The notes under the pieces: model-generated
The model's input: the letters and a program-made list of their open reading frames with translations, nothing else
Databases searched by the model: none
Told to the model about the DNA's origin: nothing
NCBI GenBank assembly: GCA_963821325.1
Contig: CAWGDC010000006.1
Coordinates: 310,001 to 374,000 of the forward strand
Direction of reading: 5' to 3'
DNA: 64,000 nucleotides
Origin: PALSA-555 sp963821325
GTDB taxonomy: Bacteria > Actinomycetota > Acidimicrobiia > IMCC26256 > PALSA-555
Position numbers and translations under genes: made by a program
Shown: piece by piece, positions 24,845-31,495 of the stretch
Numbering within the stretch: the stretch's first letter is position 1
Layout: each line of letters opens with the position of its first letter

Positions 24845-24880
24845 CGCTCACCCGTGCCCGCGGCACGTCAGGAGGGCTCG

Positions 24881-26065
24881 ATGCCAGGTTCGGTGATCGT
24901 CTCGTTCGCCCGTACACCGATCGGGAAGCTGTCGGGTGCCCTCGCGTCGCTCACCGCGATGGACCTGGGCGGCACGGCGATCAAGGCCGCGCTCGAGCGC
25001 GGCGGGGTCGGACCCGAGCAGGTCGACTACGTCGTCATGGGCCAGGTGCTGCAAGCCGGGCAGGGTCAGATCACCGCGCGGCAGGCCGCCGCGCTCGCGG
25101 GTGTCCCGATGAGCGTGCCGGCGGTGACGATCAACAAGGTGTGCCTGTCCGGGCTCAACGCGGTGTACCTCGCCGACCAGATGATCCAGGCGGGTGACGC
25201 CGAGATCGTCGTCGCGGGCGGCATGGAGTCGATGACGAACGCGCCGTACCTGCTGCCCAAGGCCCGGGCCGGCTACCGGATGGGCAACGGCGAGCTCGTC
25301 GACTCGCTGATCCAGGACGGGCTGTGGTGCGCGTTCGACGCCGTGCACATGGGGACCGGCACCGAGCGCTACACCGGGCAGGTCGGCGGCCTCACCCGCC
25401 AGGCCCAAGACGACCTCGCGGCCCGGAGCCACGAGCGGGCCGCCGCCGCGCAGAAGGAAGGGCGCTTCGCCGACGAGATCACCCCGGTCGCCATCCCCCA
25501 GCGCAAGGGCGACCCGATCCTCGTCGAGGCCGACGAGGGGGTGCGCCCCGAGACGACGGCCGAGTCGCTCGGGACGCTGCGGCCCGCCTTCGATCCGGAC
25601 GGCACCATCACGGCCGGCAACGCGTCGCAGATCTCGGACGGCGCCGCGGCGCTCGTCGTGACGAGCCGCTCGAAGGCCGAGGAGCTGTCGCTCACCCCGG
25701 TCGCCGAGCTCGTCAGCTTCGGGATGGTGGCCGGCCCCGACACGTCGCTGCTGCAACAGCCGTCCCGCGCCATCAAGCGGGCCCTCGAGCCGATCGACAA
25801 GACGGTCGCCGACCTCGACCTCGTCGAGCTGAACGAGGCGTTCGCCGCCGTCGGGCTCGAGTCCATGCGGGACCTCGGGTTGAGCGACGACGTCGTCAAC
25901 GTCAACGGCGGCGCCATCGCGCTCGGCCATCCGATCGGCATGTCGGGCGCGCGGGTCTTGCTGACCCTCATCAACGAGCTGCACCGCCGGGGTGGCGGGC
26001 TCGGCGCCGCCGCGCTGTGCGGCGGCGGCGGGCAAGGAGACGCCGCGATCGTCGCCGTGTCCTGA
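24881..26065 (+). CDS. Acetyl-CoA C-acetyltransferase (thiolase)
   Basis: A 394-residue thiolase joining two acetyl-CoA into acetoacetyl-CoA, or the reverse. The acyl-accepting cysteine is C88 in KVCLSGLNAV; the later motifs NEAFAAV, GGAIALGHPIGMSGAR and CGGGGQGDAAI carry the catalytic histidine and second cysteine. A GGAGG site (24871-24875) 5 nt before the ATG decides the start. It is divergent from ccr with about 190 bp between them, which contains two palindromes. In this setting it supplies the first step of the ethylmalonyl-CoA route; beta-oxidation is the alternative. Confidence 0.92.
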   Translation: MPGSVIVSFARTPIGKLSGALASLTAMDLGGTAIKAALERGGVGPEQVDYVVMGQVLQAGQGQITARQAAALAGVPMSVPAVTINKVCLSGLNAVYLADQMIQAGDAEIVVAGGMESMTNAPYLLPKARAGYRMGNGELVDSLIQDGLWCAFDAVHMGTGTERYTGQVGGLTRQAQDDLAARSHERAAAAQKEGRFADEITPVAIPQRKGDPILVEADEGVRPETTAESLGTLRPAFDPDGTITAGNASQISDGAAALVVTSRSKAEELSLTPVAELVSFGMVAGPDTSLLQQPSRAIKRALEPIDKTVADLDLVELNEAFAAVGLESMRDLGLSDDVVNVNGGAIALGHPIGMSGARVLLTLINELHRRGGGLGAAALCGGGGQGDAAIVAVS

Positions 26066-26103
26066 CCGCGCCACGGCGCGACGGTCACCCCAGAGCCGAT
26101 CGC

Positions 26104-26109
26104 TACGCT
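26104..26109 (+). promoter_or_regulatory. -10 box TACGCT of the DUF2752 gene
   Basis: TACGCT lies 8 nt before the ATG at 26118; leaderless type. Confidence 0.5.
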
Positions 26110-26117
26110 TCGCCCCC

Positions 26118-26510
26118 ATGGTCCCCGTGCGGCTCCGTGAGGCGCTGGAGAACGAGACCACCGTCGACCTGAACGCGCTGCGCGGGGTCGGCGTCGCGAT
26201 GCTCGGGGTCGCCGCCGTCCGACCGCTCGTCCCGTTCGAGTTCGTGCCGCCGTGCCCGCTGCGCACCCTGACCGGCATCCCCTGCCCGCTCTGCGGGATG
26301 ACTCGGGGCGTCACCGCCGCCGTGCACCTCGAGTTTGGCCGCGCCGTGTTCCTCAACCCCGGAAGCATCGCCGCGGTGGTGATCTCGCTGCTCGTGCTCG
26401 TGGCCTGGCGCACCAAACGGGTGAAGATCCCGGTGTGGGTGGTCTTCGTGCTCCTCGGGCTGATGTGGTCCTGGGAGCTGTTCAAGTACGCGACGGGCCG
26501 CGCGCTCTGA
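26118..26510 (+). CDS. DUF2752 membrane protein
   Basis: A 130-residue protein with about three membrane helices (about 23-40, 72-94 and 100-120). The family signature PCPLRTLTGIPCPLCGMTR is complete, including the CxxCGMTR cysteines. The function of DUF2752 is not established. The start ATG at 26118 is leaderless. The next gene starts 1 nt after the stop, so the two membrane proteins are co-expressed. Confidence 0.85.
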   Translation: MVPVRLREALENETTVDLNALRGVGVAMLGVAAVRPLVPFEFVPPCPLRTLTGIPCPLCGMTRGVTAAVHLEFGRAVFLNPGSIAAVVISLLVLVAWRTKRVKIPVWVVFVLLGLMWSWELFKYATGRAL

Positions 26511-26511
26511 C

Positions 26512-27150
26512 GTGGACTCGGCCCGGCCGCTCCCGAAGTTCACGATCGCGGAGGCCGTCACCTACAGCTGGAACGCCTGCTGGCGGAACTTCGCGGCGAT
26601 GTGCCGGGTCTCCCTCGTCGTGTTCGGCGGGAACGCGGCCCTCGTCATCATCGGCCTGGCCACGAGCACCTCGGTGCTCAGCAACGCGTTCAACCTGCTC
26701 GCCGTCCTCGTCGACGTCCTGCTCGTCTTCGGGCTCATCCGCGCCTCCCTCGACGTCGTCGAGGGGCGCACCCCCTCGGTCGGCGAGGCGTTCCGACCCG
26801 ACGGGTACGGCCCGTACCTCGTGGCGTCGGTGCTCTACCTCGTCGGGACCCAGCTGGGGCTGCTGCTGCTCGTGGTGCCCGGGATCTTCTTCGCGATCGT
26901 GTTCCAGTTCTACGGCTACGTCGTCGCCGAGCATCCCGACGTGCCGGCCACGGTCGCGCTGCGGCGCTCCGCGCAGATCACCCGCGGGGCCCGGCTGCGG
27001 CTCTGCGGCCTCGCCGCCGTCCTGGTGTTCTTGAACCTCGCGGGGCTGTCCCTGTGCTTCGTCGGGCTGATCGTCACCTCCGCGATCTCGGCCACCGCGC
27101 TCGCGTACGTGTACCGGCTCCTCACCGGGCAGCCGGTCGCCGCGCTCTGA
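26512..27150 (+). CDS. Multi-pass membrane protein, DUF975-like
   Basis: A 212-residue protein with about five to six membrane helices and no catalytic motif that I can see. Pattern: a short cytoplasmic start with FTIAEAVTYSWNACWRNF, helices near 35-55, 57-80, 103-125 and 160-200, and a VVAEHPDVPATVALRRS segment in between, which resembles bacterial DUF975/glycerophosphoryl-diester-type membrane domains. The GTG at 26512 follows the DUF2752 stop by one base. Function unknown. Confidence 0.7.
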   Translation: MDSARPLPKFTIAEAVTYSWNACWRNFAAMCRVSLVVFGGNAALVIIGLATSTSVLSNAFNLLAVLVDVLLVFGLIRASLDVVEGRTPSVGEAFRPDGYGPYLVASVLYLVGTQLGLLLLVVPGIFFAIVFQFYGYVVAEHPDVPATVALRRSAQITRGARLRLCGLAAVLVFLNLAGLSLCFVGLIVTSAISATALAYVYRLLTGQPVAAL

Positions 27151-27159
27151 GCCTCGCCG

Positions 27160-27765
27160 TCAGGCCTGCACCTCGCGGCGGCCCTCCAGGGCCCGGCTGA
27201 GCGTCACCTCGTCGGCGTACTCGAGGTCACCACCCGCGGGGAGGCCGCTCGCCAGGCGGGTGACCTTCACCCCGAGCGGCTGCAACGCCCGGATGAGGTA
27301 CAGCGCGGTCGTCTCCCCCTCGATGTTCGGGTTCGTGGCGAGGATCACCTCGGTGATCCCCTCGTCCCGGACCCGTCGGAGCAGCTCCCCGGTCCGGAGC
27401 TGCTCCGGACCGATGCCCTCGATCGGCGAGATCGCGCCCTGCAGCACGTGGTAGCGGCCCCGGAACTCGTGGGTGCGCTCCATCGCCACGATGTCGCGGG
27501 GCTCCTCGACGACGCAGACCACGGTGGCGTCGCGCCGCTCGTCGCGGCACACGCGGCACAGCTCGCCCTGGGAGAGGTTGAAGCAGCGCCGACACCACGT
27601 GACCCGGGCCTTCGCCTCGCGGATCGCCGCCGCCAGCCGGTCGGCGTCCTCCGCCGGGCCCTTCAGCAGCGAGTACGCGATGCGCTGCGCCGACTTGGGG
27701 CCCACGCCGGGCAGCCGGCCGAGCTCGTCGATCAGCGCCTGGACCGGCGCCTCGTAGACATCCAC
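27160..27765 (-). CDS. recR: Recombination mediator RecR
   Basis: A 201-residue protein acting with RecF and RecO to load RecA on gapped DNA. It has a helix-hairpin-helix (LPGVGPKSAQRIA), a four-cysteine zinc finger (CRRCFNLSQGELCRVC, residues about 57-72), a Toprim domain (VCVVEEPRDIVAME to IEGETTALYL) and the usual C-terminal LPAGGDLEYADEVTL. GTG at 27765. It is the last gene of a dnaX-ybaB-recR operon, with 15 nt to ybaB, and converges on the DUF975-like gene 9 nt away. Confidence 0.96.
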   Translation of the reverse strand: MDVYEAPVQALIDELGRLPGVGPKSAQRIAYSLLKGPAEDADRLAAAIREAKARVTWCRRCFNLSQGELCRVCRDERRDATVVCVVEEPRDIVAMERTHEFRGRYHVLQGAISPIEGIGPEQLRTGELLRRVRDEGITEVILATNPNIEGETTALYLIRALQPLGVKVTRLASGLPAGGDLEYADEVTLSRALEGRREVQA

Positions 27766-27780
27766 GCGGGCGGTGCGACC

Positions 27781-28128
27781 TCAGCCGAGCAGCCCACCGA
27801 GGGCGCCGAGGTCGAGTCCGCCGGTCATGCCGCCCATCGTGCGGGCCTGCAGCTCCTGGGCGGCGCGCAACGCGTCGCTCACCGCCGCGACGACCAGGTC
27901 CTCGAGCATCTCGACGTCGTCGGGGTCAACGACGTCCGGCGCGATGGACACGGCGCGCAGCTCGCCCGCCCCGGTCACCGTGGCCTTCACGACGCCGCCG
28001 CCGGCTGACCCTTCGACGATCTCCTCGGCGAGCGACGCCTGCGCGCTCGCCATGTCCTGTTGCATGCGCTGCATCTGACGCATGAGGTTCGACTGCGGGT
28101 TCGACGGCGGCTTCTGCTTCGCCAACAC
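27781..28128 (-). CDS. YbaB/EbfC nucleoid-associated protein
   Basis: A 115-residue DNA-binding dimer. The N-terminal helix (about 13-40, NLMRQMQRMQQDMASAQ) and the beta core (VVKATVTGAGELRAVSI, then VDPDDVEMLEDLVVAAV) match the family; the C-terminus is Gly/Met-rich. The GTG at 28128 follows a TAGGAG ribosome site that also supplies the probable stop of dnaX. Between dnaX and recR this is the standard bacterial order. Confidence 0.93.
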   Translation of the reverse strand: MLAKQKPPSNPQSNLMRQMQRMQQDMASAQASLAEEIVEGSAGGGVVKATVTGAGELRAVSIAPDVVDPDDVEMLEDLVVAAVSDALRAAQELQARTMGGMTGGLDLGALGGLLG

Positions 28129-29897
28129 CGGCTCCTACCGCGCTGGATGTCGTCGACGACGGTAGCGCCGAACGCTTCGGTGAGCCGCGCCTCGGGTGGC
28201 TCCGGGGGCGCGTCGGTGGCGTCCAGCACCTCGTCCGCGTCGAGCTCCTCCGGCACGGGGTCGGCCGGCGCCGGCCCGCGATCCGGGGCGGCCGCCGCGA
28301 AGTCGGCCGCGGCGACGAGGTTGAACTTCACGTTGCGCCCGAACCGGTCGGCGAGCGCGGCGCGGATCGTGTCGGCCTCGCGCTTGAAGCGCGGCCGGGC
28401 GGCCTCGACGAGCTCGGGCGCGACGCCGAACACCACGACGTCACCCTCGACGCGCAGCGGCTGCGCGGCCTGCACGGCCACGCGGGTCGCGGGGGAGAAC
28501 CCGGGGAGCAGCTCGGCCCAGGCGAGGATCACGTCGTCGAGGTCGAGGTCGCGCGGCGCCACGGCGGGCCGGGCAGGCTCCGGCGGCGGTGCGGGCTCGG
28601 GTGGCGGCGCGGGCGCGGACGGTTCGGCGGCGCGGGCGGCCTCCGCCTCGGCGCGCACCGCGCCGAGCGCGCGGCCGGGCGCCCGGGGCGCCGACGGGGC
28701 TGCACCCGCCGGCGCGACGGTGCCGGTCGCCGCGCCGGTGCCGGTCCCGACGGTGCGTTCGAGCCGCTCGATGCGCTCCACGACGGTCTGCAGCGGCGGC
28801 CCGGCGTCGCGTCGGCTGAGCCGCACGAGCGCGACCTCCAGGACGAGGCGCGGGTCCGCGGCGTCCACGCCGCGCATGTCGACGATCGCCTGGCCGAGGG
28901 TCTCGACCATCCGGACCATCGCCGCGTTCCCGAGCCGCTCGCCGAGCTCGGCGAGGCGTCCCTGCTCCGCGGCGGGGGCCTGCAGCTGCACCTTCCCGGC
29001 ACCCGCGGTGAGCAGGAACGTGTCGCGCGCCGCGACGAGCAGGTCCTCGGCGACGCGGCGGGGCTCGTGGCCGGCCTCGAGCAGCGCGTCGAGGGACACG
29101 AGCGCCCGCGCCGCGTCCTCGTCGGCGATGGCATCCAGGACCGCGGCGCGCTGCGAGAACGGCGTGGAGCCGAACACCTCGGCGACCCGGCCGGCGTCGA
29201 GGCGCCCGTCGGCGCCGGCGATCGCCTGGTCGAGCAGCGACTCGGCGTCCCGCGCCGACCCGCCCGCGGCGATCGCGATGGTCTCGAGCGCCGCTGGGTC
29301 GTACTCGATCCCCTCCTGCCCGAGCAGGTCGGCGAGGCGGTCGACAAGCTGCTCGGTGCTGAGCAGTGTGAACTGGAAGTGCTGGGTGCGCGACCGGATC
29401 GTCGGCAGCACCTCCTCGGGGTTCGTGGTCGCCAGCACGAACACGACGTGCGCCGGCGGCTCCTCGAGGCTCTTCAGGAGCGTGTTCGCCGACTCCTTCG
29501 TGAGCATGTGCACCTCGTCGAGGATGTACACGGTGCGCTGCCCGCCGAAGCCCTTGTGCGACAGCTGCTCGCGCAGGTCCCGGGCGTCGTCGACCTTGCG
29601 CTTCGACGCCGCGTCGATCTCGAAGAGGTCGAGGAACGTCCCGGCGGCGATCGCCCGGCAGGGCTCGCACTCGCCGCACGGCTCCCCGTCGGCGCCGAGA
29701 TTCTCGCAGTTCAGGGCCTTCGCGAGGATGCGGGCCGTCGTCGTCTTCCCCGTGCCGCGAGGCCCAGAGAACAGGTAGGCGTGCCCGACGCGGCCCTCCC
29801 GCACGGCGTTGCGCAGCGCCTGCGTGACGTGCTCCTGGCCGACCAGCTGCGAGAAGCGCTGGGGGCGATACGTCCGGTAGAGCGCCTGGTAGGCCAC
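27987..29897 (-). CDS. dnaX: DNA polymerase III subunit gamma/tau
   Basis: The clamp-loader ATPase. The AAA+ part has Walker A GPRGTGKT (residues 45-52), a zinc cluster (NCENLGADGEPCGECEPC), Walker B with DEVHML and the sensor LATTNPEEVLPTIRSR. A Pro/Ala-rich linker and a tau-like C-terminal domain follow. As written, the frame runs on through ybaB to 27987, overlapping it by 142 bp in a nonsense frame. A one-base slip near 28140 would instead stop it at the TAG at 28135-28137, just after VVDDIQRG, which is much more likely. GTG at 29897 with TACAGT 6 nt upstream. Confidence 0.94.
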   Translation of the reverse strand: MAYQALYRTYRPQRFSQLVGQEHVTQALRNAVREGRVGHAYLFSGPRGTGKTTTARILAKALNCENLGADGEPCGECEPCRAIAAGTFLDLFEIDAASKRKVDDARDLREQLSHKGFGGQRTVYILDEVHMLTKESANTLLKSLEEPPAHVVFVLATTNPEEVLPTIRSRTQHFQFTLLSTEQLVDRLADLLGQEGIEYDPAALETIAIAAGGSARDAESLLDQAIAGADGRLDAGRVAEVFGSTPFSQRAAVLDAIADEDAARALVSLDALLEAGHEPRRVAEDLLVAARDTFLLTAGAGKVQLQAPAAEQGRLAELGERLGNAAMVRMVETLGQAIVDMRGVDAADPRLVLEVALVRLSRRDAGPPLQTVVERIERLERTVGTGTGAATGTVAPAGAAPSAPRAPGRALGAVRAEAEAARAAEPSAPAPPPEPAPPPEPARPAVAPRDLDLDDVILAWAELLPGFSPATRVAVQAAQPLRVEGDVVVFGVAPELVEAARPRFKREADTIRAALADRFGRNVKFNLVAAADFAAAAPDRGPAPADPVPEELDADEVLDATDAPPEPPEARLTEAFGATVVDDIQRGRSRCWRSRSRRRTRSRTSCVRCSACNRTWRARRRRSPRRSSKGQPAAAS

Positions 29898-29903
29898 GGA
29901 CGG

Positions 29904-29909
29904 ACTGTA
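29904..29909 (-). promoter_or_regulatory. -10 box TACAGT of the dnaX-ybaB-recR operon
   Basis: TACAGT on the minus strand exactly 6 nt before the GTG of dnaX; leaderless type. Confidence 0.55.
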
Positions 29910-30007
29910 CCGACGGGGGCGATGGCCCCAAACCGGCTCGGTGATGCGGACCGTGCACCCGCTTCGACCTGACCGCCGTCCGGCCGGGGGCCGCCGTCGG
30001 CTCCGGC

Positions 30008-30106
30008 CAGGCATGCCTGCGGCACCCGGGACCTTCCGCTGAGAGCTGCTTCCTTCCGGACCTGACTCGGTTCGCGGGATCCCGTTGCGCAGGACCCGAC
30101 CCTCAA
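30008..30106 (-). ncRNA. ffs: Signal recognition particle RNA, small bacterial type
   Basis: The invariant apical region GTCAGGTCCGGAAGGAAGC is present on the minus strand (30045-30066), flanked by arms that fold back: CGCAACGGGATCCC on the 5' side and GGTGCCGCAGG on the 3' side, as in mycobacterial 4.5S RNA. It binds Ffh to target membrane proteins. The ends are approximate to about 10 nt. It lies upstream of dnaX on the same strand, a common bacterial arrangement. I see no clear promoter in 30107-30240. Confidence 0.9.
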
Positions 30107-30242
30107 CACCGGCGAGCAGTCCGATCGAGCGGCGGCCCGGGCCTCAGACGAGCGATCAGCCCCCCATACGTGGATTTGGGGTACAGGGCACCACGAGCTC
30201 CCCGCCTAGCACGGTCCGCGCGGTGAGGTTACCGCCGGTGCG

Positions 30243-30248
30243 TACCAT
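30243..30248 (+). promoter_or_regulatory. -10 box TACCAT of tRNA-Ser(GGA)
   Basis: TACCAT 11 nt before the first base of the tRNA. The -35 region is not recognisable. Confidence 0.45.
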
Positions 30249-30259
30249 GCCCGCCTCCG

Positions 30260-30344
30260 GGAGGGATGCGAGAGCGGACAAATCGGCACGCCTGGAGAGC
30301 GTGTGTGGGGTAACTCACCGTGGGTTCGAATCCCACTCCCTCCG
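30260..30344 (+). tRNA. tRNA-Ser, anticodon GGA
   Basis: An 85-nt class II tRNA. The acceptor GGAGGGA pairs with TCCCTCC (30337-30343), the anticodon loop is CTGGAGA, giving GGA for UCC/UCU codons, a long variable arm is present, and the T-loop is GGTTCGAATCC. The discriminator is G; the 3' CCA is not encoded. Confidence 0.95.
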
Positions 30345-30383
30345 CCCCGCGGCCACCGGGCCGTGCGCCACGCACCCGCGATG

Positions 30384-30389
30384 GATACT
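30384..30389 (+). promoter_or_regulatory. -10 box GATACT of the PPOX gene
   Basis: GATACT 7 nt before the GTG at 30397; leaderless type. Confidence 0.45.
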
Positions 30390-30396
30390 GGGCGCG

Positions 30397-30822
30397 GTGG
30401 AGATCATGACCCCCGAGCAGGTGCGGGCGTTCCTGCGCGCCGGCACCCGCACCGCCAAGCTGGCCACCACCAGCCGAGACGGCCAGCCCCACGTCACCCC
30501 CGTCTGGTTCGTGCTCGACGACGACGACCTCCTCTTCACCACCCACGAGACGAGCCGGAAGGGCCGCGCCCTGCGCCGCGACCCGCGCGTCTCGCTGTGC
30601 GTCGACGACGAGCAGCCGCCCTACGCCTTCGTCACCGTGCAGGGCAGCGCCTGGATCGACACCGACCTCACCGAGCTGCGCCGATGGGCCGCCGCGATCG
30701 GCGGCCGCTACATGGGTGCCGACCGGGCCGAGGAGTTCGGGCAGCGCAACGGCGTCCCCGGCGAGATGCTCGTCCGCGTCACCCCGACCACGGTCATCGG
30801 CCGCCACGCGGTCACCGCCTGA
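30397..30822 (+). CDS. PPOX-class, probably F420-dependent, flavin/deazaflavin oxidoreductase
   Basis: A 141-residue split-barrel protein of the pyridoxamine-oxidase-like family. LATTSRDGQPHVTPVWFV and TTHETSRKGRALRRDPRVSL are typical of the actinobacterial branch that binds F420 rather than FMN. Such proteins reduce or oxidise unknown small molecules, and some act on biliverdin. The GTG at 30397 fits the -10 box; an ATG at 30406 is an alternative. The tadA start lies 1 nt after its stop codon, so the two are one operon between two tRNA-Ser genes. Confidence 0.82.
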   Translation: MEIMTPEQVRAFLRAGTRTAKLATTSRDGQPHVTPVWFVLDDDDLLFTTHETSRKGRALRRDPRVSLCVDDEQPPYAFVTVQGSAWIDTDLTELRRWAAAIGGRYMGADRAEEFGQRNGVPGEMLVRVTPTTVIGRHAVTA

Positions 30823-30823
30823 G

Positions 30824-31285
30824 GTGGCACCGCCCCCGCTCGAGACGCTGATGGCCACCGCCCTCGCCGAGGCCCGCGCCGCTGCCGACCACGACGACGT
30901 GCCCGTCGGCGCGGTCGTCGCCGCGACCGACGGCACGGTGCTCGCCCGGCGGCACAACGAGCGGGAGCGCACCGGCGACCCGACGGCGCACGCCGAGGTC
31001 CTCGCGCTGCGCGACGCCGCCACCGTCCGCGGGTCGTGGCGCCTCACCGGCTGCGTGCTCGTCGTCACCCTCGAGCCGTGCCCGATGTGCGCCGGCGCGG
31101 CCGTGGCCGCGCAGCTCGACCTCGTCGCCTTCGGGGCGGCCGACCCGAAGGCCGGCGCGTTGGGCAGCCTCTACAACCTCGGTGCCGACCCGCGTCTCAA
31201 CCACGAGCTCACCGTCGTCGACGGTGTCCTCGCCGACGAGTGCGGGGCACTCCTCACCGAGTTCTTTTCCGCCCGGCGGGGCTGA
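30824..31285 (+). CDS. tadA: tRNA-specific adenosine deaminase
   Basis: A 153-residue zinc deaminase that converts A34 to inosine in tRNA-Arg(ACG). The catalytic HAEV (with the proton-shuttling glutamate) and the zinc motif PCPMCAGA are intact, and the DPKAGALGSLYNL segment is characteristic of TadA over other cytidine deaminases. It starts with the GTG 1 nt after the PPOX stop. tRNA-Ser(CGA) follows 43 nt downstream. Confidence 0.93.
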   Translation: MAPPPLETLMATALAEARAAADHDDVPVGAVVAATDGTVLARRHNERERTGDPTAHAEVLALRDAATVRGSWRLTGCVLVVTLEPCPMCAGAAVAAQLDLVAFGAADPKAGALGSLYNLGADPRLNHELTVVDGVLADECGALLTEFFSARRG

Positions 31286-31315
31286 CCACCCGGCGGGAGC
31301 GGGCCGCGCCCCCCG

Positions 31316-31321
31316 TAGGAT
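31316..31321 (+). promoter_or_regulatory. -10 box TAGGAT of tRNA-Ser(CGA)
   Basis: TAGGAT 7 nt before the mature tRNA, so there is almost no 5' leader to remove. Confidence 0.5.
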
Positions 31322-31328
31322 CGACCCC

Positions 31329-31417
31329 GGAGGGATGCCGGAGCGGCCGAACGGGGCGGTCTCGAAAACCGTTGTGTCCAGCAATGGGCACCGTGGGTTC
31401 AAATCCCACTCCCTCCG
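31329..31417 (+). tRNA. tRNA-Ser, anticodon CGA
   Basis: An 89-nt class II tRNA. The acceptor GGAGGGA pairs with TCCCTCC (31410-31416), the anticodon loop is CTCGAAA, giving CGA for UCG codons, there is a long variable arm, and the T-loop is GGTTCAAATCC. Discriminator G; CCA not encoded. Confidence 0.95.
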
Positions 31418-31495
31418 CTCCTGCCAGAATCACACTGTCTCGGCAGATCAGCCGGAAAGGTTGCGAAACCGGGCCTCGGCGACATCTGGAGGGCC

